A stretch of DNA of 64,000 nt from Peteryoungia ipomoeae (GCF_004912165.1 NZ_STGV01000001.1:806001-870000); one strand, 5' to 3'. Counted from the stretch's first letter, positions 25,420 through 35,790 are shown. Numbers and translations: made by a program. The notes: generated by a model not told the origin, from the sequence alone.

Positions 25420-26556
25420 TCAAACCGGGTGCATGCGCGGTGTTGCAGCGAACACGCCGCCGCTGACCGGCCGGCTGACGCCGGTCGTACCCGGATAGGT
25501 CAGCGGGAGGCCGCGGGCGGACCGCACAGCCAGATAGGCCCAGGCTTCCGCCTCCATCGCATCGCCGTCGAAACCGGCCTGTTCGGCTGTCAACACCGCA
25601 GCCGCGCGTTCTCCGGCAAGCCGAACGAGATCCCCCATGATCGTCCGGTTCAACCGCCCGCCGCCGCAGATGACAAAGCAGCGCGGGAAGGCTGGAAGAT
25701 GGCCGGCCGATTTCAGAATCGCCGCAGCCGAAACATGGGCCAATGTCCGGGCACCGTCCGAAAGCTCCGCCTCGTGTCCATCCGGCGGGCGAAAGTCGTT
25801 GCGGTCGAGCGAGCGGCGGGTCTTTGCCGTGAAAAACGGATTGTCGAGATAGCGATCAGCCAGCGTCTTGATAACCGCGCCTTCAGAGGCAATGCGGCCA
25901 CCGTCGTCATAGGGGATCCCGGCATGGGTCTCGACCCACTGGTCGATCAGCGTGTTGCCCGGTCCGCTGTCAAAGCCGATGATCGTGTCATCGCGATCGA
26001 GAAAGGTCAGGTTCGAGATGCCGCCGATGTTGACGAAGCAGACCGGCCAGTCCTCTGCCGGAATCTTGTGGGCGAGCGCCTGGTGATAGACCGGGACCAA
26101 TGGTGCGCCCTGCCCGCCATGGACCATATCGTTGGCGCGCATGTCATAGACCACATCGATGCCGGTTTCCGCGGCAAGCAGGGCGCCGTCACCCAGTTGG
26201 ACTGTCAGGCCCTCATATGGTCGGTGCAACACCGTCTGACCGTGGAAGCCGATAAGGTCGATGTCGCGCTCGGCAAGCCCTTGCCGTTCCAGAAACAGGC
26301 GCACCGCTTCTGCATGGCGTAATGTTAGATCCTTTTCCAGACGCGCAAGGTCGCCAGGCCGCTCCTCCCGTTGCTTGACGCTCTTGACCTCGTCCAGCGC
26401 CTGCTTCAGCCGGTCGCGGAATGGCGGCTCATAGGGTACCGACAGGAATGCGCCACGCTCGACGAGCGCCTCCCCATCAGTCCGCAGCAGGGCCACGTCA
26501 ATGCCATCCATCGACGTTCCGCTCATCAGCCCGATTGCAGTTTTGATTTCCGCCAT
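25420..26556 (-). CDS. anmK: Anhydro-N-acetylmuramic acid kinase
   Basis: 378 residues of the AnmK family. [15 protein letters not shown] at the N-terminus is the ATP-binding hallmark, and [14 protein letters not shown] is the second conserved block. AnmK phosphorylates and opens 1,6-anhydroMurNAc to MurNAc-6-phosphate in peptidoglycan recycling. NagZ, encoded at 44978-46003, acts one step earlier in the same pathway. It converges on the patatin gene with 3 bp between stops, and is divergent from tyrS. Confidence 0.95.
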   Translation of the reverse strand: MAEIKTAIGLMSGTSMDGIDVALLRTDGEALVERGAFLSVPYEPPFRDRLKQALDEVKSVKQREERPGDLARLEKDLTLRHAEAVRLFLERQGLAERDIDLIGFHGQTVLHRPYEGLTVQLGDGALLAAETGIDVVYDMRANDMVHGGQGAPLVPVYHQALAHKIPAEDWPVCFVNIGGISNLTFLDRDDTIIGFDSGPGNTLIDQWVETHAGIPYDDGGRIASEGAVIKTLADRYLDNPFFTAKTRRSLDRNDFRPPDGHEAELSDGARTLAHVSAAAILKSAGHLPAFPRCFVICGGGRLNRTIMGDLVRLAGERAAAVLTAEQAGFDGDAMEAEAWAYLAVRSARGLPLTYPGTTGVSRPVSGGVFAATPRMHPV

Positions 26557-26694
26557 TTGCCACCCGATTCGGCCCTGTGTTCAGCTGGACATTCATGACC
26601 GAGACGGGTGCACAATTCAAAAAACAATGCTAAAGCCCGCGCGTATTTCCAAGATTACCACCGAAAGACCAGAGAAACCGAAAGCAACAGCGTC

Positions 26695-27951
26695 ATGACG
26701 AAGTTCAAGTCCGATTTCCTCCGCATCCTCTCCGAGCGCGGCTTCATTCATCAGATGTCCGATGAAACGGGGCTCGACGACCTGCTCGCCAAGGAAAGCG
26801 TGACGGCCTATATCGGCTATGATCCGACGGCTTCGAGCTTGCATGTCGGCCACCTGATGCAGATCATGATGCTGCGCTGGTTCCAACAGACGGGCCATCA
26901 GCCGATCTCGCTGATGGGCGGCGGCACGGGCATGGTCGGCGACCCCTCCTTCAAGGAGGAAGCGCGCAAGCTGATGACCATCGAGATGATCGAGGACAAC
27001 ATCGCCTCGATCAAGCGCTGCTTCTCGAACTATCTCGACTACGACAAGGGCCCGAAGAACGGCGCCCTGATGATCAACAATGCCGAATGGCTGCGGCCCT
27101 TGAACTACCTCGAATTCCTGCGCGATGTCGGCCGCCACTTCTCGGTCAACCGCATGCTGTCCTTCGACAGCGTGAAGACGCGCCTTGATCGCGAGCAGTC
27201 GCTGTCCTTCCTCGAATTCAACTACATGATCCTGCAGGCCTACGACTTCGTCGAACTGAACCAGCGCTACGACTGCCGCCTGCAGATGGGCGGTTCCGAC
27301 CAGTGGGGCAATATCATCAATGGTATCGACCTCGGCCACCGCATGGGCACGCCGCAGCTCTACGCGCTGACGGCGCCGCTCTTGACCACCTCTTCCGGTG
27401 CGAAGATGGGCAAATCGGCCTCCGGCGCCGTCTGGCTCAATGCGGACCTGCTTCCGGTCTATGACTTCTGGCAGTACTGGCGCAACACCGAGGATGCCGA
27501 CGTCGTGCGCTTCCTCAAGCTTTTCACCATCCTGCCGATGGACGAGATCGCACGTCTTGCCGCCCTGGGCGGTTCGGAGATCAACGAAGCCAAGAAGGTC
27601 CTCGCAACCGAGGTCACGACACTTCTGCATGGTCGGGAAGCCGCCGAACAGGCCGCAGAGACGGCGCGCAAAACCTTTGAAGAAGGCGCGCTCGCCGACA
27701 CGCTTCCGACTGTCGAAGTCGCGACCGGCGAACTCGACGCGGGGATCGGCCTGCTCGCGCTGATCGTCAAGGCCGGCCTTGCCGCATCGAACGGCGAAGC
27801 CCGTCGCCACGTCCAAGGCGGCGCCGTCAGGATCAATGACGCAAGCGTTTCGGATGAGCGCATGGCCGTCGGCAGCGCAGAGGTCACCGCCGAAGGCGTG
27901 ATCAAGCTTTCGCTCGGCAAGAAGAAGCATATACTGATCAAGCCAGTCTGA
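26695..27951 (+). CDS. tyrS: Tyrosyl-tRNA synthetase
   Basis: 418 residues, normal for TyrRS. The class I HIGH motif is HVGH at residues 50-53, the KMSKS motif is KMGKS at about 237-241, and [12 protein letters not shown] supplies tyrosine-binding positions. A C-terminal S4 domain (about 350-418, [15 protein letters not shown]) binds tRNA. The ATG at 26695 is used; longer upstream frames enter the intergenic region shared with anmK. A strong terminator follows. Confidence 0.96.
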   Translation: MTKFKSDFLRILSERGFIHQMSDETGLDDLLAKESVTAYIGYDPTASSLHVGHLMQIMMLRWFQQTGHQPISLMGGGTGMVGDPSFKEEARKLMTIEMIEDNIASIKRCFSNYLDYDKGPKNGALMINNAEWLRPLNYLEFLRDVGRHFSVNRMLSFDSVKTRLDREQSLSFLEFNYMILQAYDFVELNQRYDCRLQMGGSDQWGNIINGIDLGHRMGTPQLYALTAPLLTTSSGAKMGKSASGAVWLNADLLPVYDFWQYWRNTEDADVVRFLKLFTILPMDEIARLAALGGSEINEAKKVLATEVTTLLHGREAAEQAAETARKTFEEGALADTLPTVEVATGELDAGIGLLALIVKAGLAASNGEARRHVQGGAVRINDASVSDERMAVGSAEVTAEGVIKLSLGKKKHILIKPV

Positions 27952-27980
27952 TGCTTGGACATAAGGTACAGCTAACGTTG

Positions 27981-28006
27981 AAAAGCCCGCAATTGCGGGC
28001 TTTTTT
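27981..28006 (+). terminator. Terminator of tyrS
   Basis: AAAAGCCCGC and GCGGGCTTTT pair around an AATT loop and end in TTTTTT, 29 bp after the tyrS stop. Confidence 0.95.
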
Positions 28007-28209
28007 CGATTGGTAAACGCGCATTAACGCTTGGCGCGTATTTCATCATCGTCGCACCATTGCCGCTTATGACGGCAACCTCATGCACAAATGCATAGCA
28101 GTCGCACATTATTTGCACTGCACAATATTGTTTTACGGGCGTATAAGAAGGTCAATCGCCGATGCGGGAAACACCGCAAGATCGGCGAATATTCGACGAG
28201 GAAACGACC

Positions 28210-28353
28210 ATGAACCCGATCCGCATTGCAAAGAACTGGATCAGCTACCGCCGCACGATGAACGAACTGGGCAACCTGTCTTCGCAGACCCTGAACGACA
28301 TCGGCATCACACGTTACGAGATCCGCAACATCGCTTCCCGCTCTTTCCGTTAA
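28210..28353 (+). CDS. DUF1127 small protein
   Basis: 47 residues matching the short DUF1127 class: RIAKNWISYRRTMNELGNL followed by LNDIGITRYEI. In Agrobacterium and Rhodobacter such short Arg-rich proteins affect RNA turnover and phosphate-related or small-RNA-related processes; the role here is inferred only. GAGGAAACGACC precedes the ATG at 28210. It is monocistronic, with its own terminator. Confidence 0.93.
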   Translation: MNPIRIAKNWISYRRTMNELGNLSSQTLNDIGITRYEIRNIASRSFR

Positions 28354-28380
28354 TCGGAACCGATGCAGAAGTTTGTATGA

Positions 28381-28406
28381 AACGGCACCGTTTGGTGCCG
28401 TTTTTG
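28381..28406 (+). terminator. Terminator of the DUF1127 gene
   Basis: AACGGCACC and GGTGCCGTT with a GTTT loop, followed by TTTGTTTTC, about 28 bp after the stop. Confidence 0.92.
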
Positions 28407-28496
28407 TTTTCAGGCCCTGCCATGGCGACGATCCGCGCCGCTCGCCCATGATCACCCGATGGACCTTGAGCATCGAGCCGTGATATGGAGCCGCCC

Positions 28497-29906
28497 ATGA
28501 CAAACAGCTCCTTCTCCCCCATTCACATCATCGGCGGCGGCCTTGCCGGTTCGGAAGCCGCGTGGCAAGTGGCCCAGGCGGGTGTCCCCGTCATCCTGCA
28601 TGAGATGCGCGGCGTGCGCGGCACGGATGCGCACAAGACCGACGGCCTTGCCGAACTGGTCTGCTCCAACTCGTTCCGCTCAGACGATGCGACGGCCAAT
28701 GCCGTCGGCGTCATCCATGCGGAAATGCGTCTGGCAAACTCGCTCATCATGGCCTGCGCGGACAAGCATCAGGTTCCTGCCGGCGGCGCGCTTGCGGTTG
28801 ACCGCGACGGCTTCTCCGATGCCGTCACCGCTGCCATTCACCAGCATCCGCTGATCACCGTGGTTCGTGAAGAAGTCGCCGGCCTGCCGCCGGAGGACTG
28901 GGATCTTGCCATCATCGCGACAGGCCCCCTCACCTCGCCGGCGCTTGCCGAAGCAATCCGCGAGAAGACCGGCAAGGATGCGCTGGCTTTCTTCGACGCC
29001 ATCGCGCCGATCGTACACACCGAGTCGATCGACATGGATATCTGCTGGTATCAGTCACGCTACGACAAGGTCGGGCCCGGCGGTACGGGCAAGGATTATA
29101 TCAACTGCCCGCTCGACGAGACGCAGTACAATGCCTTCATCGATGCACTGATCGCGGGTGACGCTGTAGGCTTCAAGGAATGGGAAGGTACGCCCTATTT
29201 CGATGGCTGTCTGCCCATCGAAGTGATGGCCGAACGTGGCCGAGAAACCTTGCGCCATGGCCCGATGAAGCCGATGGGGCTGACCAACGCCCACAATCCG
29301 ACCGTCAAGCCCTATGCCGTCGTGCAACTGCGTCAGGACAATGCGCTCGGCACGCTCTACAACATGGTCGGTTTCCAGACGAAGTTGCGCTATGGCGCGC
29401 AGGCTGAGATCTTCCGGATGATTCCGGGGCTGCAGAATGCGGAATTCGCCCGCCTCGGCGGCCTGCATCGCAACACCTACATCCACTCGCCGACCCTGCT
29501 CGATCCGAGCCTGCAGCTGAAGGCGCGTCCGGGCTTGCGTTTTGCCGGTCAGATCACCGGCTGCGAAGGCTATGTCGAAAGCGCCTCCATCGGCCTGCTA
29601 GCCGGTCGCTTTGCCGCGGCTGAGCGTAAGGGCGAGACAATCGACCTGCCGCCGGCGACAACGGCACTGGGATCCCTCCTCAACCACATCACCGGCGGCC
29701 ACATTGTCTCCGACGAGGAACCCGGCAAGCGGTCTTTCCAGCCAATGAACATCAATTTCGGCCTGTTTCCGGACCTGGAGCCCGGATCGATCGTCAAGCC
29801 GGAAGGCGTCAAACGCTTCCGCGGCAAGGACAAGACGATCATGAAGCGGCAGTTGATCTCAGCGCGCGCGCTGGCCGACTGCCGCGCATGGCTGCAAACG
29901 GCTTGA
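28497..29906 (+). CDS. trmFO: Methylenetetrahydrofolate-tRNA-(uracil-5-)-methyltransferase
   Basis: 469 residues of the TrmFO flavoprotein family. The FAD-binding motif [11 protein letters not shown] is near residues 12-22, [10 protein letters not shown] carries a conserved Cys, and [10 protein letters not shown] contains the other conserved Cys and Glu. The enzyme makes m5U54 in tRNA with methylene-THF as the carbon donor. The start at 28497 is chosen over 28485 because GGAG lies 7 nt before it. It converges on the unknown gene at 29911. Confidence 0.95.
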   Translation: MTNSSFSPIHIIGGGLAGSEAAWQVAQAGVPVILHEMRGVRGTDAHKTDGLAELVCSNSFRSDDATANAVGVIHAEMRLANSLIMACADKHQVPAGGALAVDRDGFSDAVTAAIHQHPLITVVREEVAGLPPEDWDLAIIATGPLTSPALAEAIREKTGKDALAFFDAIAPIVHTESIDMDICWYQSRYDKVGPGGTGKDYINCPLDETQYNAFIDALIAGDAVGFKEWEGTPYFDGCLPIEVMAERGRETLRHGPMKPMGLTNAHNPTVKPYAVVQLRQDNALGTLYNMVGFQTKLRYGAQAEIFRMIPGLQNAEFARLGGLHRNTYIHSPTLLDPSLQLKARPGLRFAGQITGCEGYVESASIGLLAGRFAAAERKGETIDLPPATTALGSLLNHITGGHIVSDEEPGKRSFQPMNINFGLFPDLEPGSIVKPEGVKRFRGKDKTIMKRQLISARALADCRAWLQTA

Positions 29907-29910
29907 GGCT

Positions 29911-30360
29911 TCAGATGCCGGGCAGCCCGTCCGGCACCTGACGATCGACAGGCGCGACATAATTGCCGAGGAGCCAGAGCGAAACCTCTGCGGCCTCGGC
30001 AGCGCTGGCGAAGCTGTAATCCCCGTTGTGATAAGATGCATCGAGGAAATCGATGGTCAGGGAATAGCCGTCGTTTGATCCACGAACCCGCACCCTGCCC
30101 GGCGTGATCAGGTGGCAGGCAAAGTGGTTGCGCATATTGCGCATGAAGCCGGCCTTGTTGTCATGCAGACGAACGAAAACGGCCTTGCCGTCTTCCGTCG
30201 CATGCAGGCTGCGGATCGCTTCATTCGGAAAGGCCCGCCCGAACTCGACGATTGCAAGCCCGGTATCCCCGAGACTGCTTTCATCGGCGCGGCGCGTCAT
30301 CCGTGTCGAAAAATACGCAAGCAGGCCCACCAGGACCAAAACGAAACTCCAGGCCAGCAT
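29911..30360 (-). CDS. Hypothetical membrane-anchored protein
   Basis: 149 residues with a single N-terminal hydrophobic helix (about 2-20) and an otherwise soluble domain, so it should be anchored in the inner membrane facing the periplasm. I do not recognise the domain; HNGDYSFASAAEAAEVSLWLLGN is its most distinctive part. The ATG at 30360 is preferred because GAGGTATACCCAA lies in front of it. It is separated from the NDUFAF6-like gene by about 100 bp and may be in the same transcript. Confidence 0.68.
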   Translation of the reverse strand: MLAWSFVLVLVGLLAYFSTRMTRRADESSLGDTGLAIVEFGRAFPNEAIRSLHATEDGKAVFVRLHDNKAGFMRNMRNHFACHLITPGRVRVRGSNDGYSLTIDFLDASYHNGDYSFASAAEAAEVSLWLLGNYVAPVDRQVPDGLPGI

Positions 30361-30458
30361 TTGGGTATACCTCGCTTCCGCTCGCATCCGATCATCGTTG
30401 AGCGACGCTTAGAGCGCAAGCCTTGCGTGAGCGTGACGCCAGCGGCATGCCCTCGGGG

Positions 30459-31343
30459 CTAAAGCCGGCCGGTGACCAACAGCCGCAGCATCGACATTTG
30501 CCTGCGCCACTGCGCTGGGCGGGCATCGCGTTGTGCCATGTCGCCGCCAATCCGCCGTGCACGCGTCAAGATGCGCTCGGTGGAGGCAAGTGGAAGATAA
30601 GCTGCAACAAGGGACTTCGGAATCCTGCCCGCGCGTCGCGCCTTTTGCAGGTGATCAAGCCCGTAACCCGCAAACGCCTCGATCGCCGCCGACAGTCTGG
30701 CTGGATCAGTGCGCTGCAGAAACGTGTCCCGATCAAGCGCCACCGCCGTCAGGATTTCCTGCGGCAGATAAACCTGCCCGCGCTGCATATGGAGGGGGAG
30801 TAGCAGCAGGCAACCGGCAACCAGCTGCGCGACGCCGGCATGGCCGGCAATCTCGCTTGCATCGGCCGCCGCTCCGGCGTCGAGCGCGAGCGATGCCAAC
30901 TGGATCAGACCAGAGGCAGTTTCGCCAGCATAGCCTTCGAACATCGCTGTCGATTCCATCGGATCGTCGTAGAGATCGAAGATCCGCGCGTCGGCCATGC
31001 GAACAAGCGCGTCGACCGGCAACTTCCGTTCGGCAACCGTGCGCAGGAGTTCGGCGGCGATCGGATTGGCATTGGTTTCGCCGTGCGCCTGCCCCTCAAG
31101 CAGATCGCGCCAATATTGCAGGCGCACTTCGCCGGTCATGGCTTCCCGCGTCACATCGCGGACACGGCTCAGCTCGGCATTGTAAGCATACAGCGCAGCA
31201 AGCTCGGCGCGATGCGCAGGCGGTGTCAAAAGACAAGCGAGATACCGATCACTGTCGGTAAGACGCAGTGTCTCAAGGCAGATATCTGCATTCGAAGACG
31301 GCTTTGCTCGTCCCTCTGGTGCACCCGATGCCATTGCCGACAT
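30459..31343 (-). CDS. Squalene/phytoene synthase-fold protein, NDUFAF6-like
   Basis: 294 residues of the trans-isoprenyl synthase fold. The block LYAYNAELSRVRD replaces the usual Asp-rich prenyl-diphosphate motif (no DDxxD), and FEGYAGETASGLIQL plus VYLPQEI follow. These resemble human NDUFAF6 (C8orf38), which is needed for mitochondrial complex I assembly, more than a carotenoid or squalene synthase. The gene starts at an ATG that shares one base with the stop of the Mth938-type gene. A role in respiratory complex assembly rather than isoprenoid synthesis is inferred. Confidence 0.83.
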   Translation of the reverse strand: MSAMASGAPEGRAKPSSNADICLETLRLTDSDRYLACLLTPPAHRAELAALYAYNAELSRVRDVTREAMTGEVRLQYWRDLLEGQAHGETNANPIAAELLRTVAERKLPVDALVRMADARIFDLYDDPMESTAMFEGYAGETASGLIQLASLALDAGAAADASEIAGHAGVAQLVAGCLLLLPLHMQRGQVYLPQEILTAVALDRDTFLQRTDPARLSAAIEAFAGYGLDHLQKARRAGRIPKSLVAAYLPLASTERILTRARRIGGDMAQRDARPAQWRRQMSMLRLLVTGRL

Positions 31344-31741
31344 CACACCGCGATCAGCGCCGCAGCAACAGGACGTTGCTCCGACAACATGATGTTGTAG
31401 GTGCGAACGGCTGCCCCGGTCGACATCTGGTCCACCGCCATGCCATGCGCCTTCAACGCAGTCCGCACGTCAGGCGGCAAAAGGCGAATCTGCTGACCCG
31501 TCCCCACAAGCAGAAATTCGACGCCTTTCTCATGAAGCAGGCGCGAAAACGCCTGTGGCGTGAACTCATCGCCCTCGTTCAAATCCCATCTGTAGATACC
31601 TGAGGGCAGAAGAAGCAGCGATCCGCGATGCGACATATCGGCAAAGCGAAAGCCGCCATTACCATAGCTGTCGATCGGCGCCTGGCCGGGAAAATGGGCG
31701 TCACGCACCACGACACCCTTGTCGCCAAAGCCAAGCACCAT
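31343..31741 (-). CDS. Mth938/NDUFAF3-like domain protein
   Basis: 132 residues of the Mth938 fold (DUF498). The blocks FADMSHRGSLLLLPSG and FLLVGTGQQIRLLPPD are typical. In mitochondria this family is represented by NDUFAF3, a complex I assembly factor; the bacterial copies have no proven role. The start at 31741 lies 4 bp after the secDF stop. The placement beside secDF and an NDUFAF6-like gene supports a role in membrane complex assembly. Confidence 0.88.
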   Translation of the reverse strand: MVLGFGDKGVVVRDAHFPGQAPIDSYGNGGFRFADMSHRGSLLLLPSGIYRWDLNEGDEFTPQAFSRLLHEKGVEFLLVGTGQQIRLLPPDVRTALKAHGMAVDQMSTGAAVRTYNIMLSEQRPVAAALIAV

Positions 31742-31745
31742 GGTC

Positions 31746-34289
31746 TTACGCTCCCGTCGTCGCCGGGACCTTTTCGGCCTCCGCCTGGAAGGCCTCCGGG
31801 CGCAGATTGAAGGCAATCAGCACCGGTCCGGCGATATAGATCGATGAGAAGGTACCGATCAGGACACCCGCCAGCATGGCGAAGGTGAAGGACGCAATGA
31901 CCTCCCCGCCGAACAGATAGAGCGCTCCGAGGGCCAGGATCGTACTGCCGGCCGTCAGAACCGTACGCGACAGGGTCTGGTTGATCGAGGCATCGATCAT
32001 CACATCAAGCGGCATCTTCTTGTAGCGCCGCAGGTTTTCGCGCATGCGGTCATAGACAACGACGGTGTCATTGAGCGAGTAACCGATGATCGTCAGGATC
32101 GCGGCAATACTGGTCAGGTTGAACTCGATGCCGGTCAGCACGAAGAGGCCAAGCGTGAAGATGACGTCATGCAGCGTGGCGATGATTGCACCCAGCGCAA
32201 ACTGCCATTCAAAGCGGAACCAGATATAGATCAGGATACCGACCAACGCCGCGATGACGCCCAGCGTGGCGGAATAGGTCAAATCGTTGGAAACAGCGGG
32301 ACCGACCACCTCGACGCGACGGAAGTCGTAATCGGCTTCCAGCTCGCCGCGCACCTTGCTCAAGGCCGACTGTTCGGCATTTTCGCCACCATCCTGCGCC
32401 TGCAGGCGGATCAAGGCACTGGATTCGTCGCCAAAGCCCTGGGCCTGGACTTCACCGAGGTTCAGACCGCTCAAACGATCGCGGATATCGGAAAGATCTG
32501 CCGCACCCTGACGTGCCTTGACCTCGATGATCGAGCCGCCCTTGAAGTCGATGCCAAGGTTCATGCCAACAGTGGCGAAGCCCACCACCGCGGCAATGGA
32601 AACGGCAATGGCCGCACCGAACGACAGCTTGCGAACCGCCATGAACGGGATATTGCGATTGTCGAAATAGCCGGTACGAATGCTCGTCGGCAGGCCCTGC
32701 GGGCGCTTCCAGCGATACCAGAAGGCCATCAGCCAAAACGTCAGCGTGTAGGCGGTAAAGAGGGTCGTCACGATACCGATCGACAGGGTGACCGCAAAAC
32801 CACGAACAGGCCCTGAGCCCAGGAAGAACAGAACAACGGCTGCAATCAGCGTCGTCAGGTTGGCGTCGAAAATGGTCGCAAAGGCTTTCTTGAAGCCGAT
32901 ATCGATGGCTTCGACGAGCTTGCGTCCACCGCGCACTTCTTCCCGGATACGCTCATAGATCAGCACGTTGGAGTCGACCGCCATACCCATGGTCAACACG
33001 ATACCGGCGATACCCGGCAAGGTCAGCGTCGAGCCAATCAAAGACAGGCCGGCGACGATCATGGCGATGTTGGCGGCAAGCGCGATGTTCGCCAGAACAC
33101 CAAATGTGCCGTAGAAAACCAGCATGAAGATGACCACCGCAATGGCACCGATGATGCTGGCGGTGACGCCGGCATTGATCGAGTCCTGACCGAGACCGGG
33201 GCCAACCGTGCGTTCTTCAACCACGGTCAAGGTCGCCGGCAGTGCGCCGGCGCGCAGGAGAACAGCAAGGTCGTTTGCACCTTCAAGTGTGAAGTTTCCG
33301 GAGATCTGGCCAGAACCACCGATGATCGGCTCACGGATGACGGGGGCGGAAATCACCTGATCATCAAGCACGATGGCAAAGGGACGTCCGACATTCTGCT
33401 GCGTTGCCTGGGCAAAGCGCTGCGAACCACGGCTATCGAAACGAAACGAGACAACCGGCTCATTCGAGCGCTGGTCGAAAACGGCCTGCGCGTCGACCAG
33501 GTTCTCCCCCGAGATCAGCGCATTGCGTTCCACCAGATAGGGAACAGCCGGGTCATCGGTCGAATACAGGATCTGCGACTGCGGCGGCGGACGATTGTTC
33601 AGCGCTTCGTTGGCCGGCATGCTGGTATCGACCATGTGGAAGGTCAGCTTTGCCGTCTGGTTCAAGAGATCCTTGAGTCGCTGCGGATCTGTGAGGCCGG
33701 GCACCTGGACGATGATGCGGTCTTCGCCCTGGCGCTGGATCAGCGGCTCGGTCGTGCCAAGTTCGTCAACACGACGACGGACAACTTCCATGGACTGCGA
33801 TACGGCGGAGGAAACGCGATAGTCGATGCCGGCATCCGTGAGGCTCAGGCGCAGAAGACCGTCGCCGGGCTGCTCCAGCGTGGCTTCGGTGACCGTGCCA
33901 CCCGTCAGACCGCCGACGCTGACCGGCTCGATCAGCGGGTTCAAGGCCTCGACGGCCGCCTGCAGTTTTTCCTGATCGGTGATGCGAACCTGAACCTGCT
34001 GACCAACGCCGGACAGGCCGGTGTAGCGGATGCCCGCATCGCGCAACGTCTGGCGGATCTCGCCCACAACCGTTTCAAGCCGCTCCTTGACGATGTCCTG
34101 GCGCTCGAGCTTCAACATGATATGCGAGCCGCCCTGAAGGTCGAGGCCCAGGGTCACCTTGTTCCGCGGAACCCACGAGGGCATGGAGTCCAGCTGCTCA
34201 TCACTGAAGGCATTGGGCAACGCCATGAATACGGCGAGGACAACCAGTCCCCAGATCAGCAATGTCTTCCAGCGTGAAAAATACAGCAT
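31746..34289 (-). CDS. secDF: Protein translocase subunit SecDF (fused SecD-SecF)
   Basis: 847 residues, a fused SecD and SecF. SecD occupies about 1-520 with the first membrane helix near 6-25, a large periplasmic P1 region with the LDLQGGSH family motif, and five further helices ending with the GIVTTLF segment. SecF starts near residue 550 with GIDFKGGS and ends with six helices. It uses the proton gradient to help pull exported proteins out of SecYEG. The gene follows yajC after a hairpin with a T-run. Confidence 0.96.
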   Translation of the reverse strand: MLYFSRWKTLLIWGLVVLAVFMALPNAFSDEQLDSMPSWVPRNKVTLGLDLQGGSHIMLKLERQDIVKERLETVVGEIRQTLRDAGIRYTGLSGVGQQVQVRITDQEKLQAAVEALNPLIEPVSVGGLTGGTVTEATLEQPGDGLLRLSLTDAGIDYRVSSAVSQSMEVVRRRVDELGTTEPLIQRQGEDRIIVQVPGLTDPQRLKDLLNQTAKLTFHMVDTSMPANEALNNRPPPQSQILYSTDDPAVPYLVERNALISGENLVDAQAVFDQRSNEPVVSFRFDSRGSQRFAQATQQNVGRPFAIVLDDQVISAPVIREPIIGGSGQISGNFTLEGANDLAVLLRAGALPATLTVVEERTVGPGLGQDSINAGVTASIIGAIAVVIFMLVFYGTFGVLANIALAANIAMIVAGLSLIGSTLTLPGIAGIVLTMGMAVDSNVLIYERIREEVRGGRKLVEAIDIGFKKAFATIFDANLTTLIAAVVLFFLGSGPVRGFAVTLSIGIVTTLFTAYTLTFWLMAFWYRWKRPQGLPTSIRTGYFDNRNIPFMAVRKLSFGAAIAVSIAAVVGFATVGMNLGIDFKGGSIIEVKARQGAADLSDIRDRLSGLNLGEVQAQGFGDESSALIRLQAQDGGENAEQSALSKVRGELEADYDFRRVEVVGPAVSNDLTYSATLGVIAALVGILIYIWFRFEWQFALGAIIATLHDVIFTLGLFVLTGIEFNLTSIAAILTIIGYSLNDTVVVYDRMRENLRRYKKMPLDVMIDASINQTLSRTVLTAGSTILALGALYLFGGEVIASFTFAMLAGVLIGTFSSIYIAGPVLIAFNLRPEAFQAEAEKVPATTGA

Positions 34290-34319
34290 CGAACTCTCTG
34301 TTCAGGCAATTGATATGAA

Positions 34320-34345
34320 AAAGGCCGGCAGCAAAGCCGGCCTTT
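34320..34345 (-). terminator. Hairpin with T-run between yajC and secDF
   Basis: On the minus strand AAGGCCGGC and GCCGGCCTT form a 9-bp perfect stem with a 6-nt loop, followed by TTTCAT. It lies 8 bp after the yajC stop and about 30 bp before the secDF start. It probably acts as an attenuator that lowers secDF relative to yajC. Confidence 0.78.
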
Positions 34346-34352
34346 CGAGGCC

Positions 34353-34703
34353 TCAAGCGGCGGTTTCGGTCTTGACCGGTTCGCCCTTGACGCGCACTTC
34401 CGCCACGTACTGGCGCATTGCGCGAACCTTTACGCCGTCGGCGATTTCCACTTCGAGTTCCTTGTCGTCGATCACCTTGGTGACCTTGGCAACAATGCCG
34501 CCGCCCATGACGACCTGATCACCGCGACGGATGGAGGACAGGGTCTCCTCGCGCTTCTTCATCTGCTGGCGCTGCGGACGGATCAGGAAGAAGTACCAGA
34601 CCACCATCAGCGGCGCAAAAAGCAGCAGCATTTCGAAGCCTGACCCCATACCGCCCGGAGCGGCGGGAGTGGCGGCCTGGGCGAATGCTTCGGTGACGAA
34701 CAT
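34353..34703 (-). CDS. yajC: Preprotein translocase subunit YajC
   Basis: 116 residues with one N-terminal membrane helix (about 23-42) followed by RPQRQQMKKREE and a small cytoplasmic domain beginning GDQVVMGGGIVAKV. That is the standard YajC layout. YajC associates with SecDF and YidC in the inner membrane. It is the first gene of the leftward yajC-secDF unit and shares a 195-bp promoter region with the divergent DUF815 gene. Confidence 0.95.
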   Translation of the reverse strand: MFVTEAFAQAATPAAPGGMGSGFEMLLLFAPLMVVWYFFLIRPQRQQMKKREETLSSIRRGDQVVMGGGIVAKVTKVIDDKELEVEIADGVKVRAMRQYVAEVRVKGEPVKTETAA

Positions 34704-34898
34704 GAAAAACTCCTATGAGGCCAATAAACCGGGGCCCTTGGCCCCCTCGTTCAGGTCGCCGGAATATAGTAACCACCGGGGTTAATGCAACAGAAACGGC
34801 AGCCAAGCGTACCGATTTCCATATCCCGGCTCTTTCTGGCGCTGAATCGTCGTGTTACTTCGCGGATGACGAACAAGTTCGATGCAAAGGGCACCGGT

Positions 34899-35771
34899 AT
34901 GAATGAAAACCTCATGAGCGACCTGCTACACGAGGTCAAGCGCCTGGCCGATGCTCTCGACAGGCTTGCCGGCCCTGCACCTGCGGCAAACGACCTCGGG
35001 GGTGCTGATTGCTTCGTATGGGTACCGGCACGCCGACACCTCCAGCCCGTCGTTCGGCCGAACCGTATCGAACTGTCGCTCATCCGCGGCGTCGATCATG
35101 TGCGCGACATCCTCCACGACAACACCCTGCGTTTCGCCGAGGGCTTCCCAGCCAACAATGTGCTGCTCTGGGGCGCGCGCGGCATGGGCAAATCCTCGCT
35201 GGTGAAGGCCGTTCATGCCGATATCGTCAAGGCACAGGGTCCGGGCCTCAAACTGATCGAGGTGCACCGTGAGGATATTTCAAGCCTGCCTGCCCTCCTC
35301 GACATTCTGAAGGACAGCGCGATGCGGGCCGTTGTCTTCTGCGATGACCTGTCCTTCGATCATGACGATACCGCCTACAAGTCTTTGAAGGCTGCCCTCG
35401 ATGGCGGCATCGAGGGCCGACCCGATAACGTTCTCTTCTATGCGACTTCCAATCGCCGCCACCTCCTGCCGCGGCACATGCTGGAAAACGAGCAGTCGAC
35501 CGCGATCAACCCATCAGAAGCGGTTGAGGAAAAGGTGTCTCTTTCGGATCGATTCGGCCTCTGGCTCGGATTTCACAAATGCAGCCAGGACGATTACCTC
35601 GCCATGATCGACGGCTATGCCGCGCATTTCGCGCTACCGCTGGAAAGAGCCGAACTCCACCATCAGGCGCTGGAATGGGCAACGACGCGCGGCGGGCGAT
35701 CCGGCCGCGTGGCCTGGCAATATATTCAGGATCTGGCCGGACGGCTAAGGATCGACACCACCGTTCGCTGA
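34899..35771 (+). CDS. DUF815-family ATP-binding protein (AAA+ P-loop)
   Basis: 290 residues of the DUF815 family. The Walker A motif is LLWGARGMGKSSLV (about 88-101), Walker B is VVFCDDLSF, and the sensor region is YATSNRRHLLPRHM. It is a AAA+-type ATPase of unknown function that is common in proteobacteria. The ATG at 34899 is preferred because upstream in-frame codons belong to the divergent promoter region. It converges on the LysM/LytM gene with a shared terminator. Confidence 0.9.
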   Translation: MNENLMSDLLHEVKRLADALDRLAGPAPAANDLGGADCFVWVPARRHLQPVVRPNRIELSLIRGVDHVRDILHDNTLRFAEGFPANNVLLWGARGMGKSSLVKAVHADIVKAQGPGLKLIEVHREDISSLPALLDILKDSAMRAVVFCDDLSFDHDDTAYKSLKAALDGGIEGRPDNVLFYATSNRRHLLPRHMLENEQSTAINPSEAVEEKVSLSDRFGLWLGFHKCSQDDYLAMIDGYAAHFALPLERAELHHQALEWATTRGGRSGRVAWQYIQDLAGRLRIDTTVR

Positions 35772-35790
35772 TGTGCTGAACGACAAACAG

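Noticed and set aside
26617-27930. 437-codon open frame opposite tyrS
   Set aside because: Shadow of tyrS; the composition is rich in Arg, Asp and Gly without motifs.
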